This document shows positions 7,473 to 16,608 of a stretch of DNA of 64,000 nucleotides, in pieces (within the stretch, counting starts at the first letter, position 1; each line of letters begins with the position of its first letter). Made by a program: the position numbers and the translations under genes. Origin of the DNA: Jeotgalibacillus malaysiensis (GTDB lineage Bacteria; Bacillota; Bacilli; Bacillales; Jeotgalibacillaceae); the NCBI GenBank assembly GCA_000818095.1, contig CP009416.1, positions 2,402,501 to 2,466,500 on the forward strand. Direction: 5' to 3'. The notes under the pieces were generated by a model that was not told the origin of the DNA, searched no databases, and saw nothing but the letters and a program-made list of their open reading frames with translations.

Positions 7473-9881
7473 TTGTCGCTGCTTCACTTAGCCATCTTAC
7501 TGCCATTCATTGCGGCGGTATTTGTCCCTTTTTTGTTTAAGGGATTCCGTTCAATTCATACGGGATGGTTCGTCTTGCTCGTTCCGCTGGCACTGTTTAT
7601 TTATTTTATCCAGTACATGCCGGTAACAAGCAGCGGACAGACAGTTTCACAAACATTCGAATGGATACCATCGCTTGGCATTAATTTTACTGCCTATGTA
7701 GATGGACTCGGGCTGTTATTTGCCCTTCTGATTACAGGTATTGGATCACTTGTTGTGCTCTATTCAATCTATTACCTGGCAAAAGAGAAAGAAGCACTTG
7801 GTAACTTTTATGTTTATTTATTAATGTTTATGGGTGCAATGCTTGGACTCGTGCTTTCAGATAACATGATTGTGTTATATATGTTCTGGGAGTTCACTTC
7901 GATTTCATCATTCCTGTTAATCGGTTACTGGTATGACAAAGAGCGCTCACGATACGGTGCTCAAAAATCAATGCTGATCACCGTATTCGGTGGTTTATCA
8001 ATGCTTGGCGGTATTGTACTCCTGTACATTATGGGTGGTACCTTCAGTATTCGTGAACTGATCGGAATGTCAGGAGATCTGATGACAGAGCCGTTATTCC
8101 TGTTTGCGATGATTCTGATCTTACTTGGTGCATTTACGAAATCTGCACAGTTTCCTTTCCACGTCTGGCTTCCGGACGCAATGGAAGCTCCAACACCAGT
8201 ATCAGCTTACCTTCACTCAGCAACGATGGTTAAAGCGGGGATCTACCTTGTAGCCCGCATGAGCCCTGTGTTTGCTGAATCAGGTGTCTGGTTATGGCTC
8301 GTTGCAGGCTTTGGTATCTTCACTTTATTCTGGGGATCCTTTAACGCAGTAAAACAGACTGACCTGAAGGGAATACTCGCCTTTTCAACGATCAGTCAGC
8401 TCGGTCTGATCATGTCATTACTCGGACTTGGTGCAGCTGCACTGCATTTTGACACACTAGATGAAAATATGTATATGACTGCAACAATTGCAGCAGTCTT
8501 CCACCTGATTAATCACGCAACCTTTAAAGGGGCGCTGTTTATGATGGCCGGGATCGTGGACCACGAAACCGGAACCCGCGATATCAGAAAGCTTGGCGGT
8601 CTAGTAAATCTAATGCCGATTACATTTACGATTGCAATAATCGGTTCATTTTCTATGGCAGGTCTGCCGCCATTTAACGGATTCTTAAGTAAGGAAATGT
8701 TCCTGACAGGTATGATTTCTGTTTTTGAACTGGATCTGTTCAATTTGAATACGTGGGGCATTTTATTCCCTGTGCTTGCTTGGGTTGCAAGTGTCTTCAC
8801 ATTCATCTACAGTATAATGCTTGTATTCAAAACGTTCCTTGGGAAGCCTCAGTTTGACAAGCTTCCGAAAAAACCGCACGAAGCACCAATTGGGATGCTT
8901 ATTTCCCCTCTTGTGCTTGTGTCGCTCGTAATTATTTTCGGATTCTTCCCGAACCTGCTGTCTAACAGTATGATCAAGCCGGCAGTTGAAGCAATTCTGC
9001 CAAGCCTGACAGACGCAGGGCAGGAAGTATATGTAGATATTTATTTCTGGCACGGGTTCCAACCGGAGTTATTTATGACACTCGGTATTATTCTGACAGG
9101 TACACTGATGTATGCCACGCTTGCTAAATGGCAGGGCATTTATAATCGTATTCCTGAAAGATTCACCATTAATGGTGTCTATGACCGGGGACTTGATAAA
9201 AGCGAATCCGGCAGCTTTAAGCTGAATGAAGTTGTCATGACAGGCTATATGAGATCATATCTGATCTATATTTTTGCATTCTTTGTCGCGATTTTGCTTT
9301 CTACAATGGGCATTCGTGATGCTTTTGCAGTCGATACGTCTAACCTGGCAGAGATCAGAATCTATGAAGTTGCGCTTGCACTTGTACTTATTGCCGGTGC
9401 CATTACAATTCTGTTTGCGAAATCAAGATTGACATCGATTGTTTTACTTGGTGTAGTCGGTTATTCAGTTGCCCTGTTCTTTGTTTTCTTCAGAGCGCCT
9501 GACCTGGCCTTGACGCAGCTTGTGATTGAAACCGTATCAGTTGCCTTATTCCTGCTGTGCTTCTATCACCTGCCTGAGATCAGTAGAAAAGAAGAACGCA
9601 TGAAATTCAAAATGGGTAATGCAGTCATTTCCGTATTAGTTGGTGTGACTGTCACGCTGATTGGTATTGCTTCATTCAGTAACAGCCAGGCTTTTGAATC
9701 GATTTCACAGTACCATATCGATAATGTGTATGAACTCGCAGCAGGCGGTAACATGGTTAACGTAATTCTTGTTGATTTCCGTGGTTTTGATACATTATTT
9801 GAAATCTGTGTGCTTGGTGTTGCAGCACTTGGTATTTATGCAATGGTGAATTTCCGTGGAGTTAGGAGGCAGAAACGATGA
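7473..9881 (+). CDS. mrpA: Mrp Na+/H+ antiporter subunit A
   Basis: The largest Mrp subunit, about 802 residues and some 20 membrane helices. The N-terminal two thirds is homologous to complex I NuoL (PFHVWLPDAMEAPTPVSAYLHSA is the conserved proton-channel region, with TKS and the MVKAG segment). The C-terminal part is the MrpA-specific extension containing FFRAPDLALTQLVIETV. With subunits B-G it exchanges Na+ for H+ across the membrane, essential for salt and alkali tolerance. The start is the TTG at 7473, placed 6 nt after AAGGAGG; the 11 upstream codons of the longer frame include that site. Confidence 0.95.
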   Translation: MSLLHLAILLPFIAAVFVPFLFKGFRSIHTGWFVLLVPLALFIYFIQYMPVTSSGQTVSQTFEWIPSLGINFTAYVDGLGLLFALLITGIGSLVVLYSIYYLAKEKEALGNFYVYLLMFMGAMLGLVLSDNMIVLYMFWEFTSISSFLLIGYWYDKERSRYGAQKSMLITVFGGLSMLGGIVLLYIMGGTFSIRELIGMSGDLMTEPLFLFAMILILLGAFTKSAQFPFHVWLPDAMEAPTPVSAYLHSATMVKAGIYLVARMSPVFAESGVWLWLVAGFGIFTLFWGSFNAVKQTDLKGILAFSTISQLGLIMSLLGLGAAALHFDTLDENMYMTATIAAVFHLINHATFKGALFMMAGIVDHETGTRDIRKLGGLVNLMPITFTIAIIGSFSMAGLPPFNGFLSKEMFLTGMISVFELDLFNLNTWGILFPVLAWVASVFTFIYSIMLVFKTFLGKPQFDKLPKKPHEAPIGMLISPLVLVSLVIIFGFFPNLLSNSMIKPAVEAILPSLTDAGQEVYVDIYFWHGFQPELFMTLGIILTGTLMYATLAKWQGIYNRIPERFTINGVYDRGLDKSESGSFKLNEVVMTGYMRSYLIYIFAFFVAILLSTMGIRDAFAVDTSNLAEIRIYEVALALVLIAGAITILFAKSRLTSIVLLGVVGYSVALFFVFFRAPDLALTQLVIETVSVALFLLCFYHLPEISRKEERMKFKMGNAVISVLVGVTVTLIGIASFSNSQAFESISQYHIDNVYELAAGGNMVNVILVDFRGFDTLFEICVLGVAALGIYAMVNFRGVRRQKR

Positions 9882-10306
9882 AGAAACAGCCAAATGATCT
9901 GATCCTCCAGACCGTAACAACAGTCATCTCTTTTATTATCTTTTTGTTCTCCATCCATTTATTCTTTGCCGGTCACTATACGCCCGGCGGAGGGTTTATC
10001 GGTGGACTGATGACAGCTGCAGCACTTGTGCTGTTACTGCTCGCTTATGATATTAAGACCCTGAATACGATTCTGCCTTTTGATTACCGTCTGATGACGG
10101 CTGCAGGGCTATTAATTGCCGTATTAACAGGGGCTGGTGCATTGTTATTTAATGAGCCTTTTCTCACTCACGCTTACGACTATTTTGAGCTGCCGCTATT
10201 AGGTGAGACATCACTTCACACTGCAGTATTATTTGATATCGGTGTGTATCTGACTGTAATCGGCGTAACAATGACCATTATTCAGACGATTGGGGAGAGT
10301 GAATAA
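9878..10306 (+). CDS. mrpB: Mrp antiporter subunit B
   Basis: A 142-residue membrane subunit with four predicted helices and the family segment [20 protein letters not shown]. It overlaps the end of mrpA by 4 bp and has its own ribosome site (AGGAGG) inside mrpA. It belongs to the Mrp complex in the cytoplasmic membrane. Overlapping gene ends throughout this cluster indicate a single transcript and coupled translation. Confidence 0.95.
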   Translation: MKKQPNDLILQTVTTVISFIIFLFSIHLFFAGHYTPGGGFIGGLMTAAALVLLLLAYDIKTLNTILPFDYRLMTAAGLLIAVLTGAGALLFNEPFLTHAYDYFELPLLGETSLHTAVLFDIGVYLTVIGVTMTIIQTIGESE

Positions 10307-10647
10307 TGGAAATTTTAATGTCTATCGTTGTCGGTGTATTATTTACTTCTGCCGTGTATCTGATTCTGTCAAAAAGTCTTTTACGTGTCATTATCGGTAC
10401 AGCACTGCTCAGTCACGGAGCACACCTGCTGCTTCTGACGATGAGCGGACTGAAAACCGGTGATGCGCCTGTACTGATGGATGGTGTGACGTCTTATACA
10501 GATCCCCTTCCACAGGCACTCGTTCTGACTGCGATCGTAATCAGCTTCGGGGTTACGGCATTTTTCCTGGTACTCGCTTTCCGTGCTTATCAGGAGCTTG
10601 GGACAGATAATATGGAAGAAATGAAAGGGAATGACTCAAATGATTAA
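10306..10647 (+). CDS. mrpC: Mrp antiporter subunit C (NuoK-like)
   Basis: A 113-residue, three-helix protein homologous to complex I NuoK, with the typical SHGAHLLLL and [14 protein letters not shown] segments. Its ATG overlaps the mrpB stop by one base. It forms part of the ion path in the Mrp complex. Confidence 0.94.
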   Translation: MEILMSIVVGVLFTSAVYLILSKSLLRVIIGTALLSHGAHLLLLTMSGLKTGDAPVLMDGVTSYTDPLPQALVLTAIVISFGVTAFFLVLAFRAYQELGTDNMEEMKGNDSND

Positions 10648-12121
10648 TTTACCGTTATTACCAATTCTCATTCCGCTTTTATCTGCTGTACTATTAATGT
10701 TCTTCCCGAAGCGTATTAAAGCTCAGCGGGTGATTTCAATGATCGGAATCGCCGGGACTATCATTGCAGCGATTGTGCTTGCAGCAGAAGTAAAAGCAAA
10801 TGGAATTCAGACAGTTAACCTTGGAAGCTGGCCTGCACCATACGGAATTCCGCTGGTGTCAGATATGCTTTCAGTACTACTCGTCCTGACATCAAGTATC
10901 CTGACATTCTTTGTTGTCTGGTATGCGATGATCTATATGGATGAATCCTATGAACGATTCTTTTTCTATATTGGTGTCATGTTCCTTTTAACAGGAATCA
11001 ATGGCGCATTTACAACAGGTGATATTTTTAACCTGTTCGTATTCTTTGAGGTATTTCTGATCGCTTCTTACCTGCTGATTGTATTAGGCGGTAAAAGTGG
11101 TCAGCTGCGTGAATCAATTAAATATCTGCTGATTAACGTCATTTCATCAGCATTATTCGTCACAGCAGTCGCTTATTTGTATTCAGTCGTTGGTACATTG
11201 AACATGGCGGATATTTCCCAGCGGATTGATGAACTCGGCAGCCCTGGGATCATTACAGTGATTGCAATCTTTTTCCTGATTGTATTCGGATTAAAAGGTG
11301 CGATTTTCCCGCTGTACTTCTGGTTACCAGGCTCATACAGCGCACCACCGATTCCGATTCTTGCTTTATTCGGTGCTTTACTGACAAAAGTCGGTGTCTA
11401 CTCAATCCTGAGAACGTACACGCTGTTTTTCTATCAGGATCAGGGCTACACGCACCAGATCCTTGGTGTACTCGCCTTACTCAGTATTGTGGTTGGTGTA
11501 ATTGGCGCGATCGCATACAGAGATGTTAAGACAATTATCATCTACAACATCGTGATTGCTGTCGGTGTTATCCTTTACGGGGTTTCTGCTATGACACCAG
11601 CAGCACTTGAAGGAGCGGTATTCTACCTGCTTCATGACATGGTGATTAAAGCAGCATTGTTCCTGCTTGTCGGCATTATGATGGCGATTGCGGGTGCAAG
11701 CCACCTGAATAAGATGGGTGGTATGATCAGGGATTATCCGCGTATTGGCTGGACGTATCTGGTTGCAGCATTTGCACTTGCCGGGATTCCGCCGCTCAGC
11801 GGATTTATCGGAAAGCTGCTGATCGTACAGGGCGGCTTTGAAGCAGGCGATATGGTCGGTCCAATCATTATTTTGCTATCAAGCTTACTCGTACTGTATT
11901 CAGCAATGAAGATCTTTATGAATGGTTTCTGGGGAACGCCAAAGGAGTATCACGGAGCAAAAGCTCACCTTGCAAACCGTCTGTGGGTACCGGCTGCAGG
12001 ATTAGTGCTGATCGCCATTGCATATGGTGTTGGCTCTGAAGCTGTTTATCCGTTTATCCAAATGGCGGTAGAACCACTCATCGATCCTGCAATCTATATT
12101 GAAGCAGTGTTAAAGGAGTAA
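10640..12121 (+). CDS. mrpD: Mrp antiporter subunit D
   Basis: A 493-residue, about 14-helix subunit homologous to NuoM/NuoN. Conserved segments include [17 protein letters not shown] with the key glutamate, [16 protein letters not shown], and the helix-breaking LLTKVGVY. The ATG at 10640 is preferred over the one at 10631, because AAAGGGA lies 9 nt before it. It overlaps mrpC by 8 bp. MrpA and MrpD are the two antiporter-like subunits that move ions. Confidence 0.94.
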   Translation: MINLPLLPILIPLLSAVLLMFFPKRIKAQRVISMIGIAGTIIAAIVLAAEVKANGIQTVNLGSWPAPYGIPLVSDMLSVLLVLTSSILTFFVVWYAMIYMDESYERFFFYIGVMFLLTGINGAFTTGDIFNLFVFFEVFLIASYLLIVLGGKSGQLRESIKYLLINVISSALFVTAVAYLYSVVGTLNMADISQRIDELGSPGIITVIAIFFLIVFGLKGAIFPLYFWLPGSYSAPPIPILALFGALLTKVGVYSILRTYTLFFYQDQGYTHQILGVLALLSIVVGVIGAIAYRDVKTIIIYNIVIAVGVILYGVSAMTPAALEGAVFYLLHDMVIKAALFLLVGIMMAIAGASHLNKMGGMIRDYPRIGWTYLVAAFALAGIPPLSGFIGKLLIVQGGFEAGDMVGPIIILLSSLLVLYSAMKIFMNGFWGTPKEYHGAKAHLANRLWVPAAGLVLIAIAYGVGSEAVYPFIQMAVEPLIDPAIYIEAVLKE

Positions 12122-12127
12122 TGTGAT

Positions 12128-12604
12128 ATGCCATTTCAAATTTTATTAAATTTCTTTTTAGCGTTCCTGTGGATGTTTTTAACAGGATCATTCAGTCTAT
12201 CAAGCTTTATTATCGGTTATCTCCTGGGTCTACTTGTGATCTTTGCAATGAGACGATTTTTTCAGACCAGACTCTATGTTTATAGAGTCTGGGCGATTAT
12301 CAGGTTAACCGTTTTATTCAGTTATGAATTAATTAAAGCGAATATTGAAGTATTAGTCATCGTACTCCGGCCGAATATGGACCTTAAGCCGGGCATCTTC
12401 AAATATGACACGAAGCTTGAGCACGGCTGGGAAGTTACGCTGCTGTCACTTTTAATTACATTGACACCGGGAACTCTTGTCGTTGATGTAAGTGATGATA
12501 ACAGCACGCTCTATATTCATGCGCTGAATGCTTCAGATATTAAAGGAAATGTATCATCTATTCGTGAAGGTTTTGAAAAAGCAATTAGGAGGGTGAGCCA
12601 ATAA
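12128..12604 (+). CDS. mrpE: Mrp antiporter subunit E
   Basis: A 158-residue subunit with two N-terminal membrane helices and a cytoplasmic domain carrying the conserved LLSLLITLTPGTLVVDVSDD stretch. An AAAGGAG ribosome site lies at the end of mrpD. It stops where mrpF begins (TAATG). It is required for assembly of the complex in characterised Mrp systems. Confidence 0.94.
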   Translation: MPFQILLNFFLAFLWMFLTGSFSLSSFIIGYLLGLLVIFAMRRFFQTRLYVYRVWAIIRLTVLFSYELIKANIEVLVIVLRPNMDLKPGIFKYDTKLEHGWEVTLLSLLITLTPGTLVVDVSDDNSTLYIHALNASDIKGNVSSIREGFEKAIRRVSQ

Positions 12605-12888
12605 TGCTGACTATTAGTGTGTACATCGCGCTTGTTGCGTTTGCGGTTGCCATGATTGGTATCGTTATTCGTGCAATTAAAGGACCCTCCGCTGCAGACC
12701 GTGTCATTGCACTTGATTCACTTGGCATCAGTCTGATCGCAGTTACTGCACTGTTTTCAATTCTGCTTCGCACAAGTGTATTTCTGGAGGTTATCTTATT
12801 ACTTGGAATTCTGGCCTTTATCGGTACAGTTGCCTTCTCAAAATATATCGAGAAAGGAGCGATTATAGACCGTGATCGACGTAAGTGA
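12604..12888 (+). CDS. mrpF: Mrp antiporter subunit F
   Basis: A 94-residue, three-helix subunit with the conserved IKGPSAADRVIALD loop. Its start shares one base with the mrpE stop, and GGAGG lies upstream inside mrpE. In B. subtilis MrpF is also linked to cholate export, but here it is best read as a core Mrp subunit. Confidence 0.94.
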   Translation: MLTISVYIALVAFAVAMIGIVIRAIKGPSAADRVIALDSLGISLIAVTALFSILLRTSVFLEVILLLGILAFIGTVAFSKYIEKGAIIDRDRRK

Positions 12889-13249
12889 GTATTTTATAGC
12901 CGCATTTGTATTAATCGGTGCCTTCTTTGGGGTCGTCACTGCGATCGGGCTGATTCGTCTACCCGATCTCTACACGAGAACGCATGCCGCTTCCAAAAGC
13001 GCAACGCTTGGGGTCATGAGTGTCTTAATTGGTGCGCTCCTCTTCTTTTTAACAGAGGAAGGCATGTTCAACTCCCGGATTGTACTCGGTATCTTTTTTG
13101 TCCTGATTACCGCTCCGGTAGGCGGACACTTAATCGCCCGCGCTGCTTATAACGCAGGCATCAAGCTGACACCTGAAACAGTCCAGGACGATCTGGCTAA
13201 AAAAGAACAGTTCGAAGCAAAGAAAAAGAAAAACTCATCCAGGGATTAA
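12872..13249 (+). CDS. mrpG: Mrp antiporter subunit G
   Basis: A 125-residue, three-helix subunit with the signature GLIRLPDLYTRTHAASKSATLG. It begins at GTG 12872 inside mrpF, after an AAAGGAG site about 12 nt upstream. The basic tail (QFEAKKKKNS) overlaps the terminator stem. It is the last gene of the operon. Confidence 0.93.
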   Translation: MIDVSEYFIAAFVLIGAFFGVVTAIGLIRLPDLYTRTHAASKSATLGVMSVLIGALLFFLTEEGMFNSRIVLGIFFVLITAPVGGHLIARAAYNAGIKLTPETVQDDLAKKEQFEAKKKKNSSRD

Positions 13250-13264
13250 TTCCCGGATGAGTTT
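13230..13264. terminator. bidirectional terminator after mrp
   Basis: A 13-bp stem with one mismatch (13232-13245 with 13251-13263), A-rich on the left and T-rich on the right. It overlaps the stop codons of mrpG and of the converging gene. Confidence 0.85.
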
Positions 13265-13629
13265 TTTGATTCATATAAAGTCTGATCAAATGATCCGTCT
13301 TCCTGATAAACCTCAAGCTGACCGCCATGATCTGTTACATAAGACTTCGCTTTCTCTTCCAGATCACTTTTTGTATCCTCAACATAGATTGCTTTATCAG
13401 AGCCCTTTTTTACAAGCTGCCAGCCATCATCATGCTTTTTCAGCTGATACGTATCCTGATCATCCCTTTGCACAGCTTGCTTTGCTTTATCCGTCGCAAT
13501 CGCAATCACCCGGCTCTCATCATAATTCTGCTCCCGCAAAAGTGCATTACCGATCTCAATCGCTTTATTTCTCACATCCGGATCAAGGTTGCTCCAGGAA
13601 TCAGGATAATCATTTTTACTCCACGGCAT
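13246..13629 (-). CDS. YdaT-like protein with DUF2188 domain
   Basis: A 127-residue soluble, charged protein. The N-terminal part (MPWSKNDYPDSW, residues 1-12, then a short helical region) resembles YdaT-type general-stress proteins. The C-terminal half (about residues 62-125, DGWQLVKKGSDKAIYVEDTK) resembles DUF2188. GAGGCG lies before the ATG. Function is unknown; a stress role is suggested only by family. It converges with mrpG on a shared terminator. Confidence 0.65.
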   Translation of the reverse strand: MPWSKNDYPDSWSNLDPDVRNKAIEIGNALLREQNYDESRVIAIATDKAKQAVQRDDQDTYQLKKHDDGWQLVKKGSDKAIYVEDTKSDLEEKAKSYVTDHGGQLEVYQEDGSFDQTLYESKNSSGN

Positions 13630-13682
13630 TTAAATCGCCTCCTCATTGTTCATCCTTTTCCACATGAGAAGGAAATTAAACC

Positions 13683-14072
13683 CTATTTACGCTTTGGTAC
13701 AACAGCTACTGTACATCGTGATATACAGAGCAGATCCTCTTCTTCATCTACAATTTTAATTTCCCATACCATTGTCGTTTTTCCTTTATGTATAATCTCT
13801 GCGATTCCTGTTACAGTACCTTCTCTTTTAGCCTTAATATGATTTGCGTTAATCTCAAGACCAAAGCAGCTGTACTCGTTTAAATCAATCATCGCTGCTG
13901 ATCCTACACTTGCCACTGTTTCAGCAAGTGCGACTGATGCACCGCCGTGCAGAAAACCAAACGGCTGATGCGTCCGCCCGTCCACAGGCATTTCAGCAAC
14001 CGCTCTTCCCTTTTCAACGCTGATCATGTTGATACCGAGTGAATCCATTAATGTTTCTCTGTTCCAATCCAT
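13683..14072 (-). CDS. yuxO: hotdog-fold acyl-CoA thioesterase YuxO
   Basis: A 129-residue PaaI/MenI-type thioesterase. The family motif HQPFGFLHGGASVALAETVAS (residues about 34-54) includes the catalytic glutamate, and the later ANHIKAKREGTV strand is also typical. B. subtilis yuxO lies next to mrpG and is proposed to hydrolyse 1,4-dihydroxy-2-naphthoyl-CoA in menaquinone synthesis. A GGGGG-type ribosome site precedes the ATG. The exact acyl-CoA is inferred from the homologue. Confidence 0.8.
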   Translation of the reverse strand: MDWNRETLMDSLGINMISVEKGRAVAEMPVDGRTHQPFGFLHGGASVALAETVASVGSAAMIDLNEYSCFGLEINANHIKAKREGTVTGIAEIIHKGKTTMVWEIKIVDEEEDLLCISRCTVAVVPKRK

Positions 14073-14104
14073 GTGTCATCCCCCTTTTTTCTATCATCTC
14101 TCAG

Positions 14105-14275
14105 TGCGGGTTGGTTGGCAAGGCTTTTGGGTTTGTGTGGGGCGGTGGTTCGGCGTTTGTGTGTGGGTGTTCGGGGTCCAAATGGTCCTGTTCGCCACTT
14201 GTATGCTTTTGTTCGACGTTTAACCATGACTGTTCGACGTTTATTCTGCAACCTTCGCCACTTAGTGACTTTTGT
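14105..14275 (-). repeat. 21-bp periodic array, CGAACA type
   Basis: Read on the minus strand, the hexamer CGAACA or a close variant (CGAAGG, CGAACC) recurs exactly every 21 bp for at least six units, often preceded by AAACGT. In frame it would encode imperfect heptapeptides (NVEQ-, SGEQ-, DPEH-type). No ribosome site or stable gene end supports a protein. Confidence 0.6.
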
Positions 14276-14278
14276 ACC

Positions 14279-14309
14279 AAAAAAGCTCTGACCACAAAGT
14301 CAGAGCTTT
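14279..14309 (-). terminator. terminator after yuiF
   Basis: AAAGCTCTGAC pairs with GTCAGAGCTTT (14282-14292 with 14299-14309), with a T-run on the minus-strand side. Confidence 0.8.
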
Positions 14310-14317
14310 CATCACTT

Positions 14318-15637
14318 TTATAAAACGAGTGCAGCAATCCATCCGAATAAGATCAGTGGAATATTATAGTGCAGGAATGTCGGCACACATGTATCCCAGA
14401 TGTGATTGTGCTGACCGTCGGCATTCAGACCGGCTGTCGGTCCAAGCGTACTGTCCGAGGCAGGAGAACCGGCATCACCAAGCGCACCCGCCGTACCAAT
14501 GAGCGCAACCGTCGCAAGCGGACTGAAGCCAAGCTCAAGTGATAACGGTACAAACAGCACTGCAATGATCGGAATCGTGGCAAATGATGAGCCGATTCCC
14601 ATTGTAACAACGAGACCGACAATCAGCATCAGTAATGCCCCGACCGCTCTGTTATCGCCAATGAGCGCTGCTGCCCCGTTTACAAGACTTTCAACAGCGC
14701 CAGTTTCAGTCATGACCGCTGCAAATCCGTTAGCAGAAATCATCACAAAACCGATAAATGCCATCATCTTCATCCCATCCGTCATCAGCTGATCCTGATC
14801 ACGCAGCTTCACTGTTCCGCTGACAAATAAAACAGCTAGACCAATCACTGCACTAAAGACCATTGACTGGAATACAGACTGAATGACAAGTGCAGCAATA
14901 ATAGCTGCGATCGTTACAATCAGATCTTTCGTCGTAATTGTTTTAGCATCGCCATCCTGAAGTGATACTTTTCTATTCTGATACTCTCTCGGCTTACGGT
15001 AGCTGATAAAAATCGCCACCAGCAATCCCAGAATCATACCACCAGTTGGAATCAGCATCGCTGTCGGAATCACATTAAGATCAATCGCAAGTCCGCTCAG
15101 CTCCATATTTGTCGCAATCGTATCGTGGAAAATCTGTCCAAAGCCATAAGGCAGTAAAATGTATGGCGCAGTTAATCCAAATGTAATCACTGTCGCAATC
15201 AGTCTTCTATCAATCCCAAGCTCATTCATCACAAGCAGTAAAGGCGGAATTAAAAGAGGAATAAAAGCAATGTGAACAGGTACAATGTTTTGAGACATAA
15301 TCGAAATGGATAAAATAGCAAGAATCACAAGTACCTTCGGAAGTGCCTTTGTTCTCGGCTCCCCTTCCCTGCTGACGGCTGCAACAATCTTATCCACCAT
15401 TAGCTTAGGCAGACCCGTATAAGAAATCGCAACTGCAAATCCGCCTAACAATGCATAACTAAGCGCAATATTCGCACCGCCTCCTACACCATCAGAAAAT
15501 ACACTGACCGTTTCTTCAACAGACAGACCACCAATCAATCCACCTGCTGCAGCACCAATAATCAGCGCCGCCACAACATTTACCCTGATCAGACTCAAGA
15601 TCAGCATAATTAAAACCGCAATGACTACAGCATTCAT
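14318..15637 (-). CDS. yuiF: YuiF-like Na+/H+ antiporter family protein
   Basis: A 439-residue membrane protein with about 12 helices. It belongs to the NhaC/ion-transporter superfamily, with the conserved PLLIPPLLLVMNELGIDRR region near residue 125 and the substrate-site segment GALGDAGSPASDSTLGPTAGLN near the C-terminus. B. subtilis YuiF is annotated both as a Na+/H+ antiporter and as an amino-acid transporter, and sequence alone does not settle this. AAAGGAG precedes the ATG. It lies beyond yuxO and before pepA, as in the B. subtilis yui region. Confidence 0.75.
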   Translation of the reverse strand: MNAVVIAVLIMLILSLIRVNVVAALIIGAAAGGLIGGLSVEETVSVFSDGVGGGANIALSYALLGGFAVAISYTGLPKLMVDKIVAAVSREGEPRTKALPKVLVILAILSISIMSQNIVPVHIAFIPLLIPPLLLVMNELGIDRRLIATVITFGLTAPYILLPYGFGQIFHDTIATNMELSGLAIDLNVIPTAMLIPTGGMILGLLVAIFISYRKPREYQNRKVSLQDGDAKTITTKDLIVTIAAIIAALVIQSVFQSMVFSAVIGLAVLFVSGTVKLRDQDQLMTDGMKMMAFIGFVMISANGFAAVMTETGAVESLVNGAAALIGDNRAVGALLMLIVGLVVTMGIGSSFATIPIIAVLFVPLSLELGFSPLATVALIGTAGALGDAGSPASDSTLGPTAGLNADGQHNHIWDTCVPTFLHYNIPLILFGWIAALVL

Positions 15638-15739
15638 CTATATAAACTCCTTTTTTAGAAAATTCTTTACTCTGCTAAACGGGTAACGTATTAAAACACC
15701 TTTCATACATTAACAGAGTAAAAGGAGAGTTGTCAATGG

Positions 15740-15968
15740 GGGGATTGCGGTGACACAGGGGGGACGGAGGTGAGTGTGACGTTATTGGAATGATTATAAA
15801 AATGGCGCGGCCGGGGACAGAGTTACGTGATTCAATTTTAGAATCGTTACAAAAGTGGCACAGCCAGGGACGGAGTTAAGTGATTCAATTTTAGAATCGT
15901 AACAAAAGTGGTACAGCCAGGGACGGAGTTAAGTGATTCAATTTTAGAATCGTTATAAAAATGAACCA
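15740..15968 (+). repeat. 53-bp tandem repeat, three units plus one degenerate
   Basis: Units start at 15810, 15863 and 15916, exactly 53 bp apart, and share the core GGGACGGAGTTAAGTGATTC. Each unit has a GATTC/GAATC inverted repeat around an AT-rich loop. A fourth, degenerate unit precedes them (about 15755-15809). The sequence immediately beyond the IS element reads ACTCCGTCCCC, the inverse of the unit start, so the IS entered at the edge of this structure. Confidence 0.85.
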
Positions 15969-16030
15969 GTCAACTTGTGGTGCACCCCTAAAGTTAGAGT
16001 TCAAAAACTAACTTTAGGGGTGCATTTATT

Positions 16031-16597
16031 ATGGTTAAATACAATGAGAAGTTTAAATTGATGATTGTGAAAGAATATTTGAACGGTCCTCATGGTATTA
16101 GAATTTTAGCACGTAAGCATGGTATTCAATCTAAAACGCAGATCTTTAATTGGGTGAATATCTATCGGCACTTTGGTGAAGAAGGGTTGAAGAAAAAGAA
16201 AAAGGCATTTTATTCTGTTCAATTTAAACTGGATGTAATAAGCTTTATGGACAGAACAGGTGCTTCCCAAACTGAAACAGCCCTTCAATTTAGACTAACG
16301 AACCCATCGTTAATTGGCGAATGGAAGAAAAAGTTCCTTGAAGGGGGTTATGAAGCACTAGAGAACCCGAGAGGACAATCAACCATGTCAGATAAAAAGA
16401 AGAATGGTCAAAACGAGACAGCCTCTAATCAAAATGAAGCGTCTAACAGAGAAAAAGAATTAGAGAGAGAAAACGAGTTATTACGTCTTGAGGTTGCTTA
16501 TTTAAAAAAGTTAAAAGCTTTTCAGAAGGATCCGAACAACTATCTCGAAAAGCACAAGCAGCGCTATCGTTCGAACTCAAAGAAACATTCAGACTAA
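16031..16597 (+). CDS. IS3-type transposase OrfA
   Basis: A 188-residue DNA-binding protein with two helix-turn-helix segments (about residues 10-55 and 65-115) and a leucine-zipper-like coil near residues 140-165 (REKELERENELLRLEVAYLKKL), as in IS150-type OrfA. Its codons include the perfect slippery heptamer A AAA AAG at 16504-16510. Slipping back by one base there joins it to the orfB frame, which is open from that point. OrfA recognises the element ends. Confidence 0.92.
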   Translation: MVKYNEKFKLMIVKEYLNGPHGIRILARKHGIQSKTQIFNWVNIYRHFGEEGLKKKKKAFYSVQFKLDVISFMDRTGASQTETALQFRLTNPSLIGEWKKKFLEGGYEALENPRGQSTMSDKKKNGQNETASNQNEASNREKELERENELLRLEVAYLKKLKAFQKDPNNYLEKHKQRYRSNSKKHSD

Positions 16598-16608
16598 AGG
16601 ATGTATTA

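Noticed and set aside
14026-14337. Several overlapping frames on both strands between yuxO and yuiF
   Set aside because: They arise from the 21-bp periodic, GT-rich DNA. None has a ribosome site, and they conflict with the yuiF terminator.
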